Shown: positions 1-5,891, counted from the first letter of the stretch. The stretch: 7,016 nt of DNA from an uncultured Eubacteriales bacterium (GCA_900548125.1 URJN01000113.1:1-7016), one strand, 5' to 3'. Made by a program: numbers and translations. The notes: generated by a model not told the origin, from the letters alone.

Positions 1-36
1 CTGCCCGGAGCTGCTCGTTAAGGCAGTTTTTTTCTT
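1..36 (+). terminator. Probable intrinsic terminator of an upstream gene, partly cut by the window edge
   Basis: CTGCC at 1-5 can pair with GGCAG at 22-26, and a run of seven T follows at 27-33 with more T-rich sequence to 39. This is the form of a factor-independent terminator reading rightward. The stem may continue left of the window, so its full length cannot be judged. It would insulate the sigma-factor operon from whatever lies upstream. Confidence 0.5.
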
Positions 37-41
37 TTTGG

Positions 42-70
42 TGCAAGGAAACCCTGTACTTGTCCGTATA
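42..70 (+). promoter_or_regulatory. Candidate ECF-type (autoregulated) promoter of the sigma-factor operon
   Basis: TGCAAG at 42-47 and CGTATA at 65-70 are separated by 17 bases. This resembles ECF promoters (-35 with an AAC/AAG core, -10 beginning CGT) rather than the housekeeping TTGACA/TATAAT form. A T-rich tract lies just upstream. The -10 ends 44 bases before the start codon at 115, a reasonable leader length. ECF sigma factors commonly drive their own operon, so autoregulation is inferred from position and motif only. GGAAAC at 47-52 is an alternative -35 but sits too close (12 bases) to the -10. Confidence 0.45.
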
Positions 71-114
71 ACAAGTGAAGGACCTTCGAAAGAGAACCGG
101 TTGGAGGAAATCAT

Positions 115-579
115 ATGACGAAAAAGCAATACGGCGAGGAAGCAGAGAGGCTTGCGCCGTCGCTCAGGCGCATTGCGTATTCCATCGTACACAACGAACA
201 GGATGCGCAGGACGCGGTTCAGCAGGCGTTGCTGTCCGTCTGGGCGCACAGGGAAAGCGTGGAATTTGCGCGGCTCAAGCCCTATCTGACGCGCACGGTC
301 ATCAATGCTTGCAGGGATATCCAGCGCATGCAGCAGAAAATGATTCCTATGGAAGAGATGCCGGAGGCGAGTGATCAGCAGCCGGACAGCGTACTGCGTG
401 ACGCGATAGAATGTTTACCGGAGGAAATGCGCATTCCGCTGCTGCTGCACTACATGGAGGGTTATAAGCTCCGTGAAATCGCGGGAACGCTGGACGTGAG
501 CCTGCCGCAAATCACCAGTCGGCTTTTTCGGGCAAGGCGGCTGCTTCGGGACATGCTGAAAGAGGAGGCGGAACGATGA
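115..579 (+). CDS. ECF-like sigma-70 family RNA polymerase sigma factor
   Basis: A 154-residue protein with the two-domain build of ECF sigma factors. Region 2 (about 12-75) contains the aromatic/acidic helix YSIVHNEQDAQDAVQQALL and the WAH...YLTRTVINACRD segment that binds core polymerase and the -10 element. A short acidic linker (about 76-93) follows. Region 4 (about 94-148) begins at LRDAIECLPEE and carries a helix-turn-helix (about 117-141: KLREIAGTLDVSLPQITSRL) for -35 recognition. No region 3 is present. The start at 115 is supported by GGAGG at 103-107, seven bases upstream. The stop overlaps the next start by four bases (ATGA), indicating translational coupling to the membrane protein, its likely inhibitor. 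The family assignment is firm. The regulon and inducing signal cannot be read from the sequence. Confidence 0.93.
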   Translation: MTKKQYGEEAERLAPSLRRIAYSIVHNEQDAQDAVQQALLSVWAHRESVEFARLKPYLTRTVINACRDIQRMQQKMIPMEEMPEASDQQPDSVLRDAIECLPEEMRIPLLLHYMEGYKLREIAGTLDVSLPQITSRLFRARRLLRDMLKEEAER

Positions 580-1808
580 AACGGTTTAAAATGCCCAGTC
601 AAAGAGAACTGCGGGCGATGTATCCGCCGCAGAATACGGAATTTGATGAAGCCATCCGCACGACGATTCGCATGCTTCCCGAAGGCGAAAGGGAGGAAAC
701 TCAAGTGAAAAAGAAGTTGTCGATGAGCTTGGCGATAGCAATCCTGATGATTCTGGCGTTGACCTGCGCGGCGGTTGCCGTCGGCATGGGCGTGTTCGGC
801 AAGATGGCAGAACAGACGAAAGACAAGGGTTATGCACAGCTGTATCAGACGCTTGACGAAAAAAGCGTGGATGTCGGCGCGGTTCAGACGGCGGCAAAAA
901 ATGACGACGGGCAGAAGGTCACATTCAAACTGGCGCAAGCGTATGTGGATGGAAACAGCCTGTTCCTTTCCTATGAAGCATCGGGCATGCAATCGAGTGT
1001 TGATTACAGCTGGACGCCGACGGAGGAAGAGCGGGAAAAGATGCAACAGTGCGACACGATTTTGGATGCCGATACAGGTAATGAAATCTTTGATGAACTC
1101 ATGCAGACGTGGAAGACGGAAGGGACAGATGCAGATGCGGTCATCATCAGTCGCCAGAATAGTTTCGGCGTGTATCAGGCTGGGACAGATGAGTATTGGA
1201 ATCCGCAATTCAGCGATGAGAGGATAACCGCGGATGGAACGGCAATCGGGATAAAAGTCTTTGAGTTGTGCGATGAAGTTTTAGAACTGGAAATCCTGCC
1301 GATTGAATTTGATGTGTTTGAAGAAAGAGCATATTACAGCTTTGAAGCGGGGCATGTATATGAATATCGAGGAGAACAAAAGGATTATGGGCGTGTCCGC
1401 ATAGATGTTCCGCTTAGACAAAATGAAACGCAGGCAGACTATCACACGGAGAAAACGCTGAATACCGTACAGGTCAGCGCGGATGTCGCCGTGATGGATG
1501 CGACGATTCGCACGGTGGTTCGGCTGAAAAGTCTGGATGGGCATGTATTCAGCGAAGAGAGTGAAAACTGGAAAGCAGGCGATTTGGCGGAGCTGAACCT
1601 GCATATGGACGGAGAAGAGCCAACGCCGCTATCCGGCAAATCGAGCGGTATGGAAACGACGGAATATACGGAAGAGATGGTGTATGTGAAGCCGAATCCG
1701 CTTCCGACACAGTTGGAATGGATACCGAGTTTCTATGCAGCGGATAACAATGGACGGGATCTTGAAATTCATCCGGAAGAAGCGATAACGATTGAACTGA
1801 CACAATGA
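576..1808 (+). CDS. DUF4179-like membrane protein, probable anti-sigma factor/sensor
   Basis: A 410-residue protein starting in the ATGA overlap with the sigma gene. Residues 1-47 are a charged cytoplasmic segment, the expected sigma-binding part. A single hydrophobic helix follows (about 50-72, SLAIAILMILALTCAAVAV), then a long polar extracytoplasmic region (about 75-410) with no further membrane segment. The segment after the helix (about 96-137: a VGAVQTAAKNDDG stretch, KVTFKLAQAYVDGNSLFLSYEA) has the strand-rich form seen in DUF4179 proteins encoded next to sigma factors in Clostridia. The gene order and topology (cytoplasmic tail, one helix, large outer domain) support a role as anti-sigma factor that senses an envelope signal. 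No zinc-binding HxxxCxxC motif is seen, so it is not a ZAS-type anti-sigma. DUF4179 membership is from memory of the family pattern. The ligand is unknown. Confidence 0.75.
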   Translation: MKRFKMPSQRELRAMYPPQNTEFDEAIRTTIRMLPEGEREETQVKKKLSMSLAIAILMILALTCAAVAVGMGVFGKMAEQTKDKGYAQLYQTLDEKSVDVGAVQTAAKNDDGQKVTFKLAQAYVDGNSLFLSYEASGMQSSVDYSWTPTEEEREKMQQCDTILDADTGNEIFDELMQTWKTEGTDADAVIISRQNSFGVYQAGTDEYWNPQFSDERITADGTAIGIKVFELCDEVLELEILPIEFDVFEERAYYSFEAGHVYEYRGEQKDYGRVRIDVPLRQNETQADYHTEKTLNTVQVSADVAVMDATIRTVVRLKSLDGHVFSEESENWKAGDLAELNLHMDGEEPTPLSGKSSGMETTEYTEEMVYVKPNPLPTQLEWIPSFYAADNNGRDLEIHPEEAITIELTQ

Positions 1809-1811
1809 TAA

Positions 1812-1857
1812 AATCCCCTGACCCGTTTCTTTGAAAAGAAGAGCGAGTCAGGGGATT
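1812..1857. terminator. Hairpin terminator after the sigma operon (11-bp stem)
   Basis: The arms AATCCCCTGAC (1812-1822) and GTCAGGGGATT (1847-1857) pair perfectly, starting four bases after the stop codon of the membrane protein. The loop contains a second small stem (TTCTT/AAGAA). No strong T run follows on the plus strand, whereas the minus-strand reading ends GGGGATTTTAT. It can therefore act on transcripts from the left or, more conventionally, on read-through from the permease operon on the right. Confidence 0.75.
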
Positions 1858-1876
1858 CGTTTGCAGTTTTGCGGAC

Positions 1877-1915
1877 AACTCCGTCAGGTGACGCTATGCT
1901 CCCTGACGGAGTTTT
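1877..1915 (+). terminator. Second hairpin, 12-bp perfect stem with a short T tract
   Basis: AACTCCGTCAGG (1877-1888) pairs perfectly with CCTGACGGAGTT (1902-1913) around a 13-base loop, with TTTT at 1912-1915. It lies 20 bases after the first hairpin, giving tandem terminators for the sigma operon. The CTCCGTCAG-type arm also resembles dispersed intergenic palindromes of Oscillospiraceae genomes, so it may be part of a repeat element instead. This second reading relies on recollection. Confidence 0.7.
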
Positions 1916-1975
1916 ATGCGCTTCGCGATGATGGGGGTGGAACGATGGGGCGGTTTGAAGAAGTTTTTTTCCTCA

Positions 1976-2050
1976 GCTGTCGTAAAGCGACAGCGTAGTG
2001 GGAAATCCAAGAACCTCAGGTTCTTGGTGGGGTTTGGGGCAAAGCCCCAA
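1976..2050. repeat. Cluster of three consecutive perfect hairpins (possible dispersed intergenic repeat)
   Basis: Three perfect short inverted repeats follow one another. The first is GCTGTCG (1976-1982) with CGACAGC (1988-1994), five-base loop. The second is CCAAGAACC (2007-2015) with GGTTCTTGG (2019-2027), loop TCA. The third is TTGGGGC (2034-2040) with GCCCCAA (2044-2050), loop AAA. The last begins nine bases after the stop of the minus-strand permease gene, so it can protect or end that transcript. None has a proper T run on the minus strand, so classical intrinsic termination is unclear. The modular form is typical of palindromic elements repeated around a genome, but copy number cannot be tested from one window. 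Confidence 0.6.
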
Positions 2051-2059
2051 TCGTTCCCC

Positions 2060-2929
2060 TTATCCCTTCACCGCACCGGCGATGACGCCGTCGATGATGT
2101 ACTTCTGGCAGATGAGGTACATGATGATAATCGGCAGAACGGTAATCATGATGCACGCCATCATCGGGCCCATCTCAACGCGCCCGTAGCTTCCGCGGAA
2201 ATACTGAATCGCCATCGGGATGGTGCGGTATTTCTTGATATCCAGCACCAGCGTGGGCAGGAGGTAGTCGTTCCAGACCCACATCGTTTCCAGAATCGCG
2301 GTGGAAATCATGGTCGGCTTGAGAATTGGGAAGACGATTTTGAAGAAGATTTGCAGCGGATTACAGCCGTCAATCATCGCGGCTTCCTCAATGGCAATCG
2401 GAACGGACTTCATGAAGCCCGTGAACATGAACACAGCCAGACCCGCGCCGAAACCAAGGTAGATGACGCAGATGTTGAACGGCGTATTCAGCTTGAGCGT
2501 ATCCGCTGTTTTGGAAAGTGTGAACATGACCATCTGGAAGGGGACGACCATCGAGAACACGCACAGCAGATACATCGCCTTGGAGATGGCGGAGGTCACG
2601 CGGGTGATATACCAGCCGCACATCGAGCAGCACAGCAGAATCAGCACGACGGACGAGATGGTGATAATCGCGGAATAGCCGAAGGAGCTGAGGAAGTTCA
2701 TCTGCGTGATGCCGTGGACGTAATTATGCAGACCGGCAAAGGTTTGCGCGGTCGGGAATTCAAAAACGGTTGCGGTGGAGATGGCAAGCTCATCCTTCAG
2801 CGAGTTGATGAGGATGAGGATGACCGGATACATCCAGACGACGCAGAGCGCGGCGAGCAGAACGGTCAGCGCGATGTCCGCGATGCGGCGGGTGCCGGAA
2901 ACAGCACCGTCATGATACTTTTTAGCCAT
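2060..2929 (-). CDS. Sugar ABC transporter permease, MalG type
   Basis: A 289-residue inner-membrane permease of the carbohydrate-uptake CUT1 type. Six hydrophobic segments are visible, at about 17-41, 83-104, 117-137, 152-172, 204-226 and 255-275. The ATPase-coupling EAA loop lies at about 180-204 (IEEAAMIDGCNPLQIFFKIV then FPILKP), with the conserved E-A-A and G. The ending, with an IDGVIAGAVKG tail, is characteristic of MalG-like partners. The start at 2929 was chosen over an upstream in-frame ATG at 3034. AAGGAGGTG precedes it at good spacing, and the upstream extension would lie entirely inside the preceding permease gene. The ATG shares one base with that gene's TAA (TAATG), implying coupled translation and equal amounts of both halves. 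The substrate is probably a sugar or oligosaccharide. The exact one is unknown. Confidence 0.93.
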   Translation of the reverse strand: MAKKYHDGAVSGTRRIADIALTVLLAALCVVWMYPVILILINSLKDELAISTATVFEFPTAQTFAGLHNYVHGITQMNFLSSFGYSAIITISSVVLILLCCSMCGWYITRVTSAISKAMYLLCVFSMVVPFQMVMFTLSKTADTLKLNTPFNICVIYLGFGAGLAVFMFTGFMKSVPIAIEEAAMIDGCNPLQIFFKIVFPILKPTMISTAILETMWVWNDYLLPTLVLDIKKYRTIPMAIQYFRGSYGRVEMGPMMACIMITVLPIIIMYLICQKYIIDGVIAGAVKG

Positions 2930-3780
2930 TACTGCTGCACCTCCTTGCGGCGGGTAAAGTAGAGCTGAATGAGCGCAATCACGATGACCAGCAGGAAGAA
3001 GACGACGGCTTTCGCCTGACCGATGCCCTTCCACTGTGCGCCGCTGCGCTGATAGAAGGTATCGTAGATATTCAGCGCGAGCATCTGGCTTGCCTTGGCG
3101 GGTTCGCCGGCGGTCAGCGAGAGGTTCTGGTCAAAGAGCTTGAAGGAGTTGGTCAGCGTCAGGAAGGAGCAGATGGTGATTGAAGGCATGACCATCGGCA
3201 GCTTGACCTTGAAGAGCGCCTGCGCACCGGTCGCGCCGTCGATTGCGGCGGCTTCCAGCAAATCGCCCGGCACGTTCTGCAAACCGGCGATGTAGATAAT
3301 CATCATATAGCCGATCTGCTGCCAGCACATCAGGATGATGAGTCCCCAGAAGCCGTAGGTGGCGTCCAGCGCAAGCAGCGGCTTGCCGAGGTTGGTCAGA
3401 ATACCGTTGAGCAGAATCTGCCAGATATAGCCCAGCACGATGCCGCCGATGAGGTTCGGCAGGAAGAACACGGTTCGGAAGATATTCGTGCCTTTCAGCC
3501 CGCGGGTCAGCGCAAGTGCAATGGCAAAGGCGATGATGTTGATGAGAATGGTCGAAACGATGGTAAATTTCGCGGTGAACCAGAAAGCAGAGGTGAACGT
3601 GCTGTCCTGGAAAACCTTGATGTAGTTATCCAGTCCGACGAACGTCGTCTTGCTGATGGTCGTGAACTTATGGAAGGAGAGGAAAATGCCCCACAGGAAG
3701 GGGAAGATAAAGCCGATGGCGAATGCCGCCAAGGTCGGCAGAAGGAACAAAGGCCAATACTTTTTGATTGATTTTTCCAT
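2929..3780 (-). CDS. Sugar ABC transporter permease, MalF type
   Basis: A 283-residue permease that forms the channel with the MalG-type protein encoded immediately after it. The N-terminal helix (about 10-33, FLLPTLAAFAIGFIFPFLW) is followed by an F-VGL-NY segment (47-53) typical of MalF-like proteins. Further hydrophobic segments lie at about 68-92, 104-126, 143-166, 197-212 and 257-275. The EAA loop is at about 173-198 (DLLEAAAIDGATG...KVKLPMVMP). The start at 3780 (MEKSIKKYWP) follows an AAAGGA site ten bases upstream. The open frame runs to 4092, but that 5' extension reads through a structured leader and into the previous gene and lacks membrane-protein character. No binding protein or ATPase gene is adjacent, which is unusual because the binding-protein gene often precedes this permease. 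Confidence 0.93.
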   Translation of the reverse strand: MEKSIKKYWPLFLLPTLAAFAIGFIFPFLWGIFLSFHKFTTISKTTFVGLDNYIKVFQDSTFTSAFWFTAKFTIVSTILINIIAFAIALALTRGLKGTNIFRTVFFLPNLIGGIVLGYIWQILLNGILTNLGKPLLALDATYGFWGLIILMCWQQIGYMMIIYIAGLQNVPGDLLEAAAIDGATGAQALFKVKLPMVMPSITICSFLTLTNSFKLFDQNLSLTAGEPAKASQMLALNIYDTFYQRSGAQWKGIGQAKAVVFFLLVIVIALIQLYFTRRKEVQQ

Positions 3781-3810
3781 ATTTCTTCGATCCTTTCGGA
3801 CGAGGGAATG

Positions 3811-3914
3811 GGGCAGTCTGCAAAGGAGCGCGGGGAAAACGTGAGGAAAATCGGTTTTTGTCAAAGCCCGAACGTTCATCCTCGTGCATCTTTGCAGACT
3901 GCCCTTTAGGGCAG
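3811..3914. promoter_or_regulatory. Structured leader of the permease genes: 15-bp inverted repeat with a competing hairpin
   Basis: GGGCAGTCTGCAAAG (3811-3825) is perfectly complementary to CTTTGCAGACTGCCC (3890-3904), with a 64-base loop. The right arm overlaps a second stem, CTGCCC (3899-3904) with GGGCAG (3909-3914), so the two structures exclude each other. In the minus-strand mRNA the long stem ends 30 bases before the permease start and just upstream of its ribosome binding site. On the plus strand the short hairpin is followed by CTGTTTTT (3915-3922), a weak terminator-like form. A role in controlling permease expression is inferred from position. A leftover small inverted duplication is the main alternative. 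Confidence 0.5.
3859..3864 (-). promoter_or_regulatory. Perfect TTGACA -35-like hexamer without a good -10
   Basis: The minus strand reads TTGACA at 3864-3859, inside the loop of the leader inverted repeat and about 80 bases before the MalF-type start. At 17-base spacing the -10 position reads CGTTTT, a poor match to TATAAT. It could be an activator-dependent or weak internal promoter for the permeases, or chance. Confidence 0.2.
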
Positions 3915-3956
3915 CTGTTTTTCCGTATAGGGAATTGTGCGAAACCGCCCGCGTGA

Positions 3957-3978
3957 GCAAAAACTGCAATGTTTTTGC
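3957..3978. repeat. 8-bp AT-rich hairpin downstream of the small membrane protein gene
   Basis: GCAAAAAC (3957-3964) pairs with GTTTTTGC (3971-3978) around a six-base loop, starting 26 bases after the minus-strand stop at 4005. It could act as a weak terminator or processing site, giving different transcript levels for the upstream genes and the permeases. It has no separate T run after the stem, so termination is uncertain. Confidence 0.4.
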
Positions 3979-4004
3979 GGACTTTGGCGGAAGTGAGAGC
4001 GGAC

Positions 4005-4445
4005 TCAGTCCGCCGCACTGTAAATCAGCGCGACGCCTGCGATGAAGGCAAGCGTTGCCCAAATGATGCGCTCGGAAACCATGAGCGCACATCCTGCGGC
4101 AATCAGCGCAAAGCCCAGAAGCCGAAAGGCGAAAAAGCGTGCTTTTCCGCAGCTGTTTAGCGACTTGACGAGGCTGAATTCGTCCTGTATGAACCAGACG
4201 ATGCGCTCTGCCAGCGTCGGCGGGTCGTTCGGCAGAACGCCGCTGCGCTTATAGCGGGCGGTATCGCGAATCGACGTATAGACTGCCCAAACCAGCGCGA
4301 GGACAAAAAGCGGAAGCAGAATGAATAAAAAGAGCGAATACAGCGCGCCGCTGTCCCATCGCTCGGCAAAGCGATAACAGAGCGTCAGCGCAAACAGCGC
4401 GTAGACCGAATAGCGAAGCCGCTTCAGACAAATTTTGAAAATCAT
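4005..4445 (-). CDS. Unrecognised small integral membrane protein
   Basis: I do not recognise this family. From the ATG at 4445 the protein has 146 residues. A start two codons earlier, at 4451, is possible. The later ATG is preferred because AAGGG lies eight bases before it but only two before the first. After a basic N-terminus (KICLKRLR) there are hydrophobic stretches at about 13-25 and 35-57, then a polar, presumably cytoplasmic loop (about 58-105) with RDTARYKRSG, a NDPPTLAER turn and an amphipathic WFIQDEFSLVKSL segment. Two further helices follow (about 106-123 and 126-143), ending in SAAD. This gives probably four membrane passes. It starts 44 bases after the phosphofructokinase stop on the same strand, so it is probably cotranscribed. 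Codon use and base composition match the neighbours, which favours a real gene. A role with the transporter is possible but unsupported. Confidence 0.75.
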   Translation of the reverse strand: MIFKICLKRLRYSVYALFALTLCYRFAERWDSGALYSLFLFILLPLFVLALVWAVYTSIRDTARYKRSGVLPNDPPTLAERIVWFIQDEFSLVKSLNSCGKARFFAFRLLGFALIAAGCALMVSERIIWATLAFIAGVALIYSAAD

Positions 4446-4462
4446 CTTCATATCCCTTCAGA

Positions 4463-4474
4463 CCGCATTTGCGG
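4463..4474. repeat. Small 4-bp hairpin beside the ribosome binding site of the membrane protein
   Basis: CCGC (4463-4466) and GCGG (4471-4474) flank ATTT in the gap between the phosphofructokinase stop and the next start. On the minus-strand mRNA it lies just upstream of the AAGGG site. It is short and may be chance. Confidence 0.2.
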
Positions 4475-4489
4475 CAGGGCGGATATTCC

Positions 4490-5716
4490 TTATCTCGGCA
4501 GCGTCAGGTGGCGCGGCAGACCGCGGATATACTCCGGTTCGACCTCCGACTCGATGAGCGGACGCGCGTAAGCAAAGAACGGTTCGCGCAGACGATAGTT
4601 CTCCGCGTCGATATAGGAGAGCGGCACGGTTTTTTCAAGATTGGCGATGTCGTGAATATCGTGAAGCTCCGTCGTGCAGAGGTAGGGCGCATCGCTGACG
4701 CGCTTGAGCGCAGCCATCATGCCCGTCTTGCCGGCAAGCGCGGCGAGTGCGGCAGCTTCGCCGACGGCGAACGATTCGGAAACGTCGGTCATGCTCGCGG
4801 CATGCGCGGCACAGCGTTGGAGCGTGGAAAGCTCGACGGCGCGGGTTTTGCAGCCCAGATTTGCGCCAATCAGGCTGGCGAGGTAACGCGCCGTTCCGCC
4901 CAGATACTTGTGACCGAACGGATCGACGACCAGATTGCTGTCTGCCAGCTCGCAGACGTAGCGTCCGTCCGCCGCCCGAATGCCCTCGGAAACTGCGATG
5001 ACCAGCGACGGCGTTTTCTTCTGAATCTCCGCGATGCGCGCGAGGAAATGCTCCGGATCAAACGGAATCTCCGGCAGGCAGATCATCGCCGCGCCTTCGC
5101 AGTCCTCATCCTCAGCGAGAGCGGCAGCGGCGGTCAGCCAGCCCGCGTTTCTGCCCATGATTTCTACGACGGTCACGGATTTCAGGTCGTAGATGGTCGA
5201 ATCGCGGACAAGCTCCTTGATGGTCATGCCGATATATTTCGCCGCGGAACCGTAGCCGGGCGTATGGTCGGTGACCATCAGGTCGTTGTCGATGGTTTTG
5301 GGAACGCCCATGAAGCGGATGTCGCTTCCGATTTTGGCGGCATAGTCGCTCAGCTTGAGAATGGTATCCATGCTGTCGTTACCGCCGACATAAAAGAAAT
5401 AGCCGATATCATAGCGGCGCAGAACATCGAACAACGCGCGGTAGACGTCCTCGCCCTCGCCGACGGGCGGCAGCTTGAAGCGGCAGCTTCCCAGATAGGA
5501 GGCGGGCGTATGGCGCAGCAAATCCAGCGCGCCCGGAGCACTGAGCGCATCGGTCAGGTTGACCAGCTTATCCTGCAAGAGTCCCTGCACGCCGAAACGC
5601 ATGCCATAGACTGTCGGCACGCCGTGCGCCCGACATGCGCTGAATACGCCTGCGAGACTGGCGTTGATAACAGAAGTAGGTCCGCCGCTTTGACCGATAA
5701 TCGCATTGATACCCAT
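4490..5716 (-). CDS. pfp: 6-phosphofructokinase, probably pyrophosphate-dependent
   Basis: A 408-residue cytoplasmic phosphofructokinase that phosphorylates fructose 6-phosphate to fructose 1,6-bisphosphate in glycolysis. Visible motifs are the N-terminal IIGQSGGPTSVINAS (6-20), GGNDS (111-115), PKTIDND (139-145) with the likely catalytic Asp143, and MGRNAGWL (187-194) and SEG (243-245) for sugar-phosphate binding. The Asp in GGND and the Lys in PKTIDND occupy the positions that are Gly in ATP-dependent enzymes (Gly104 and Gly124 of E. coli PfkA). These substitutions block ATP and favour pyrophosphate, which makes the reaction reversible. The length also fits PPi-type bacterial enzymes rather than the roughly 320-residue ATP type. 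The start at 5716 (MGINAIIG) has AAAGGGAG ten bases upstream. An in-frame TTG at 5737 overlaps that site and is rejected. It is the first gene of its operon. The phosphoryl donor is inferred, not shown. Confidence 0.93.
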   Translation of the reverse strand: MGINAIIGQSGGPTSVINASLAGVFSACRAHGVPTVYGMRFGVQGLLQDKLVNLTDALSAPGALDLLRHTPASYLGSCRFKLPPVGEGEDVYRALFDVLRRYDIGYFFYVGGNDSMDTILKLSDYAAKIGSDIRFMGVPKTIDNDLMVTDHTPGYGSAAKYIGMTIKELVRDSTIYDLKSVTVVEIMGRNAGWLTAAAALAEDEDCEGAAMICLPEIPFDPEHFLARIAEIQKKTPSLVIAVSEGIRAADGRYVCELADSNLVVDPFGHKYLGGTARYLASLIGANLGCKTRAVELSTLQRCAAHAASMTDVSESFAVGEAAALAALAGKTGMMAALKRVSDAPYLCTTELHDIHDIANLEKTVPLSYIDAENYRLREPFFAYARPLIESEVEPEYIRGLPRHLTLPR

Positions 5717-5781
5717 GAAGTGAAATCTCCCTTTCAATATGTGTTGAAGTCCCTTCCGATGCTGCGCATGGCAACATTTCT

Positions 5782-5810
5782 ATTATATCATCGTTTATTG
5801 ACGGGAACAA
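5782..5810 (-). promoter_or_regulatory. Housekeeping promoter of the phosphofructokinase-permease operon
   Basis: On the minus strand, TATAAT (5787-5782) is a perfect -10, preceded by TG one base upstream (extended -10, TGATATAAT). TTGTTC (5810-5805) lies 17 bases upstream as a partial -35. Transcription would start near 5775, giving a leader of about 60 bases before the start at 5716. This is the clearest promoter in the window and may serve all four minus-strand genes. Confidence 0.75.
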
Positions 5811-5829
5811 GGGCGAAAGAGGAAACGTC

Positions 5830-5858
5830 TTTATTTTATGGGAAGAATGTGGTATGAT
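5830..5858 (+). promoter_or_regulatory. Promoter of the PIG-L deacetylase gene
   Basis: TATGAT (5853-5858) with TG at 5850-5851 forms an extended -10 (TGGTATGAT). The -35 position at 17-base spacing, TTTATT (5830-5835), is weak, as is common with extended -10 promoters. Transcription would start near 5865. GAGG at 5877-5880 lies 11 bases before the ATG at 5892. The two promoters are divergent, with only about 20 bases between their -35 regions, so one regulator could affect both. Confidence 0.6.
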
Positions 5859-5891
5859 GGTAAAAAATCTTAAATTGAGGAAACAAAAAGC

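Noticed and set aside
462..1208. A 248-codon minus-strand open frame
   Set aside because: It runs across the sigma factor end and the membrane protein, has a histidine/arginine-rich composition and no start signals, and is a shadow of those genes.
1916..2962. A 348-codon plus-strand open frame
   Set aside because: It lies opposite the MalG-type permease. Its translation is rich in D, H, R and N with no domain, as expected for the complement of a membrane protein gene, and it begins in the hairpin region without a ribosome binding site.
2930..3034. N-terminal extension of the MalG-type permease to 3034
   Set aside because: It lies fully inside the preceding gene. The ATG at 2929 has AAGGAGG at proper spacing and a TAATG coupling overlap.
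3924..3929. CGTATA resembling the ECF -10 at 65-70
   Set aside because: No TGCAA-type -35 lies at suitable spacing, and no plus-strand gene follows.
3781..4092. N-terminal extension of the MalF-type permease to 4092
   Set aside because: The extension is cysteine- and arginine-rich, crosses the inverted-repeat leader and overlaps the previous gene. The start at 3780 has a ribosome binding site and begins a normal MalF-like N-terminus.
5816..5832. AAAGA/TCTTT inverted arms between the divergent promoters as an operator
   Set aside because: The arms are only 5 bp and AT-rich, within what chance gives in such a region.
4469..5857. A 462-codon plus-strand open frame
   Set aside because: It is the antisense of the well-supported phosphofructokinase, with no recognisable motif and no ribosome binding site. 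It remains open because of the GC-rich codon pattern on the other strand.
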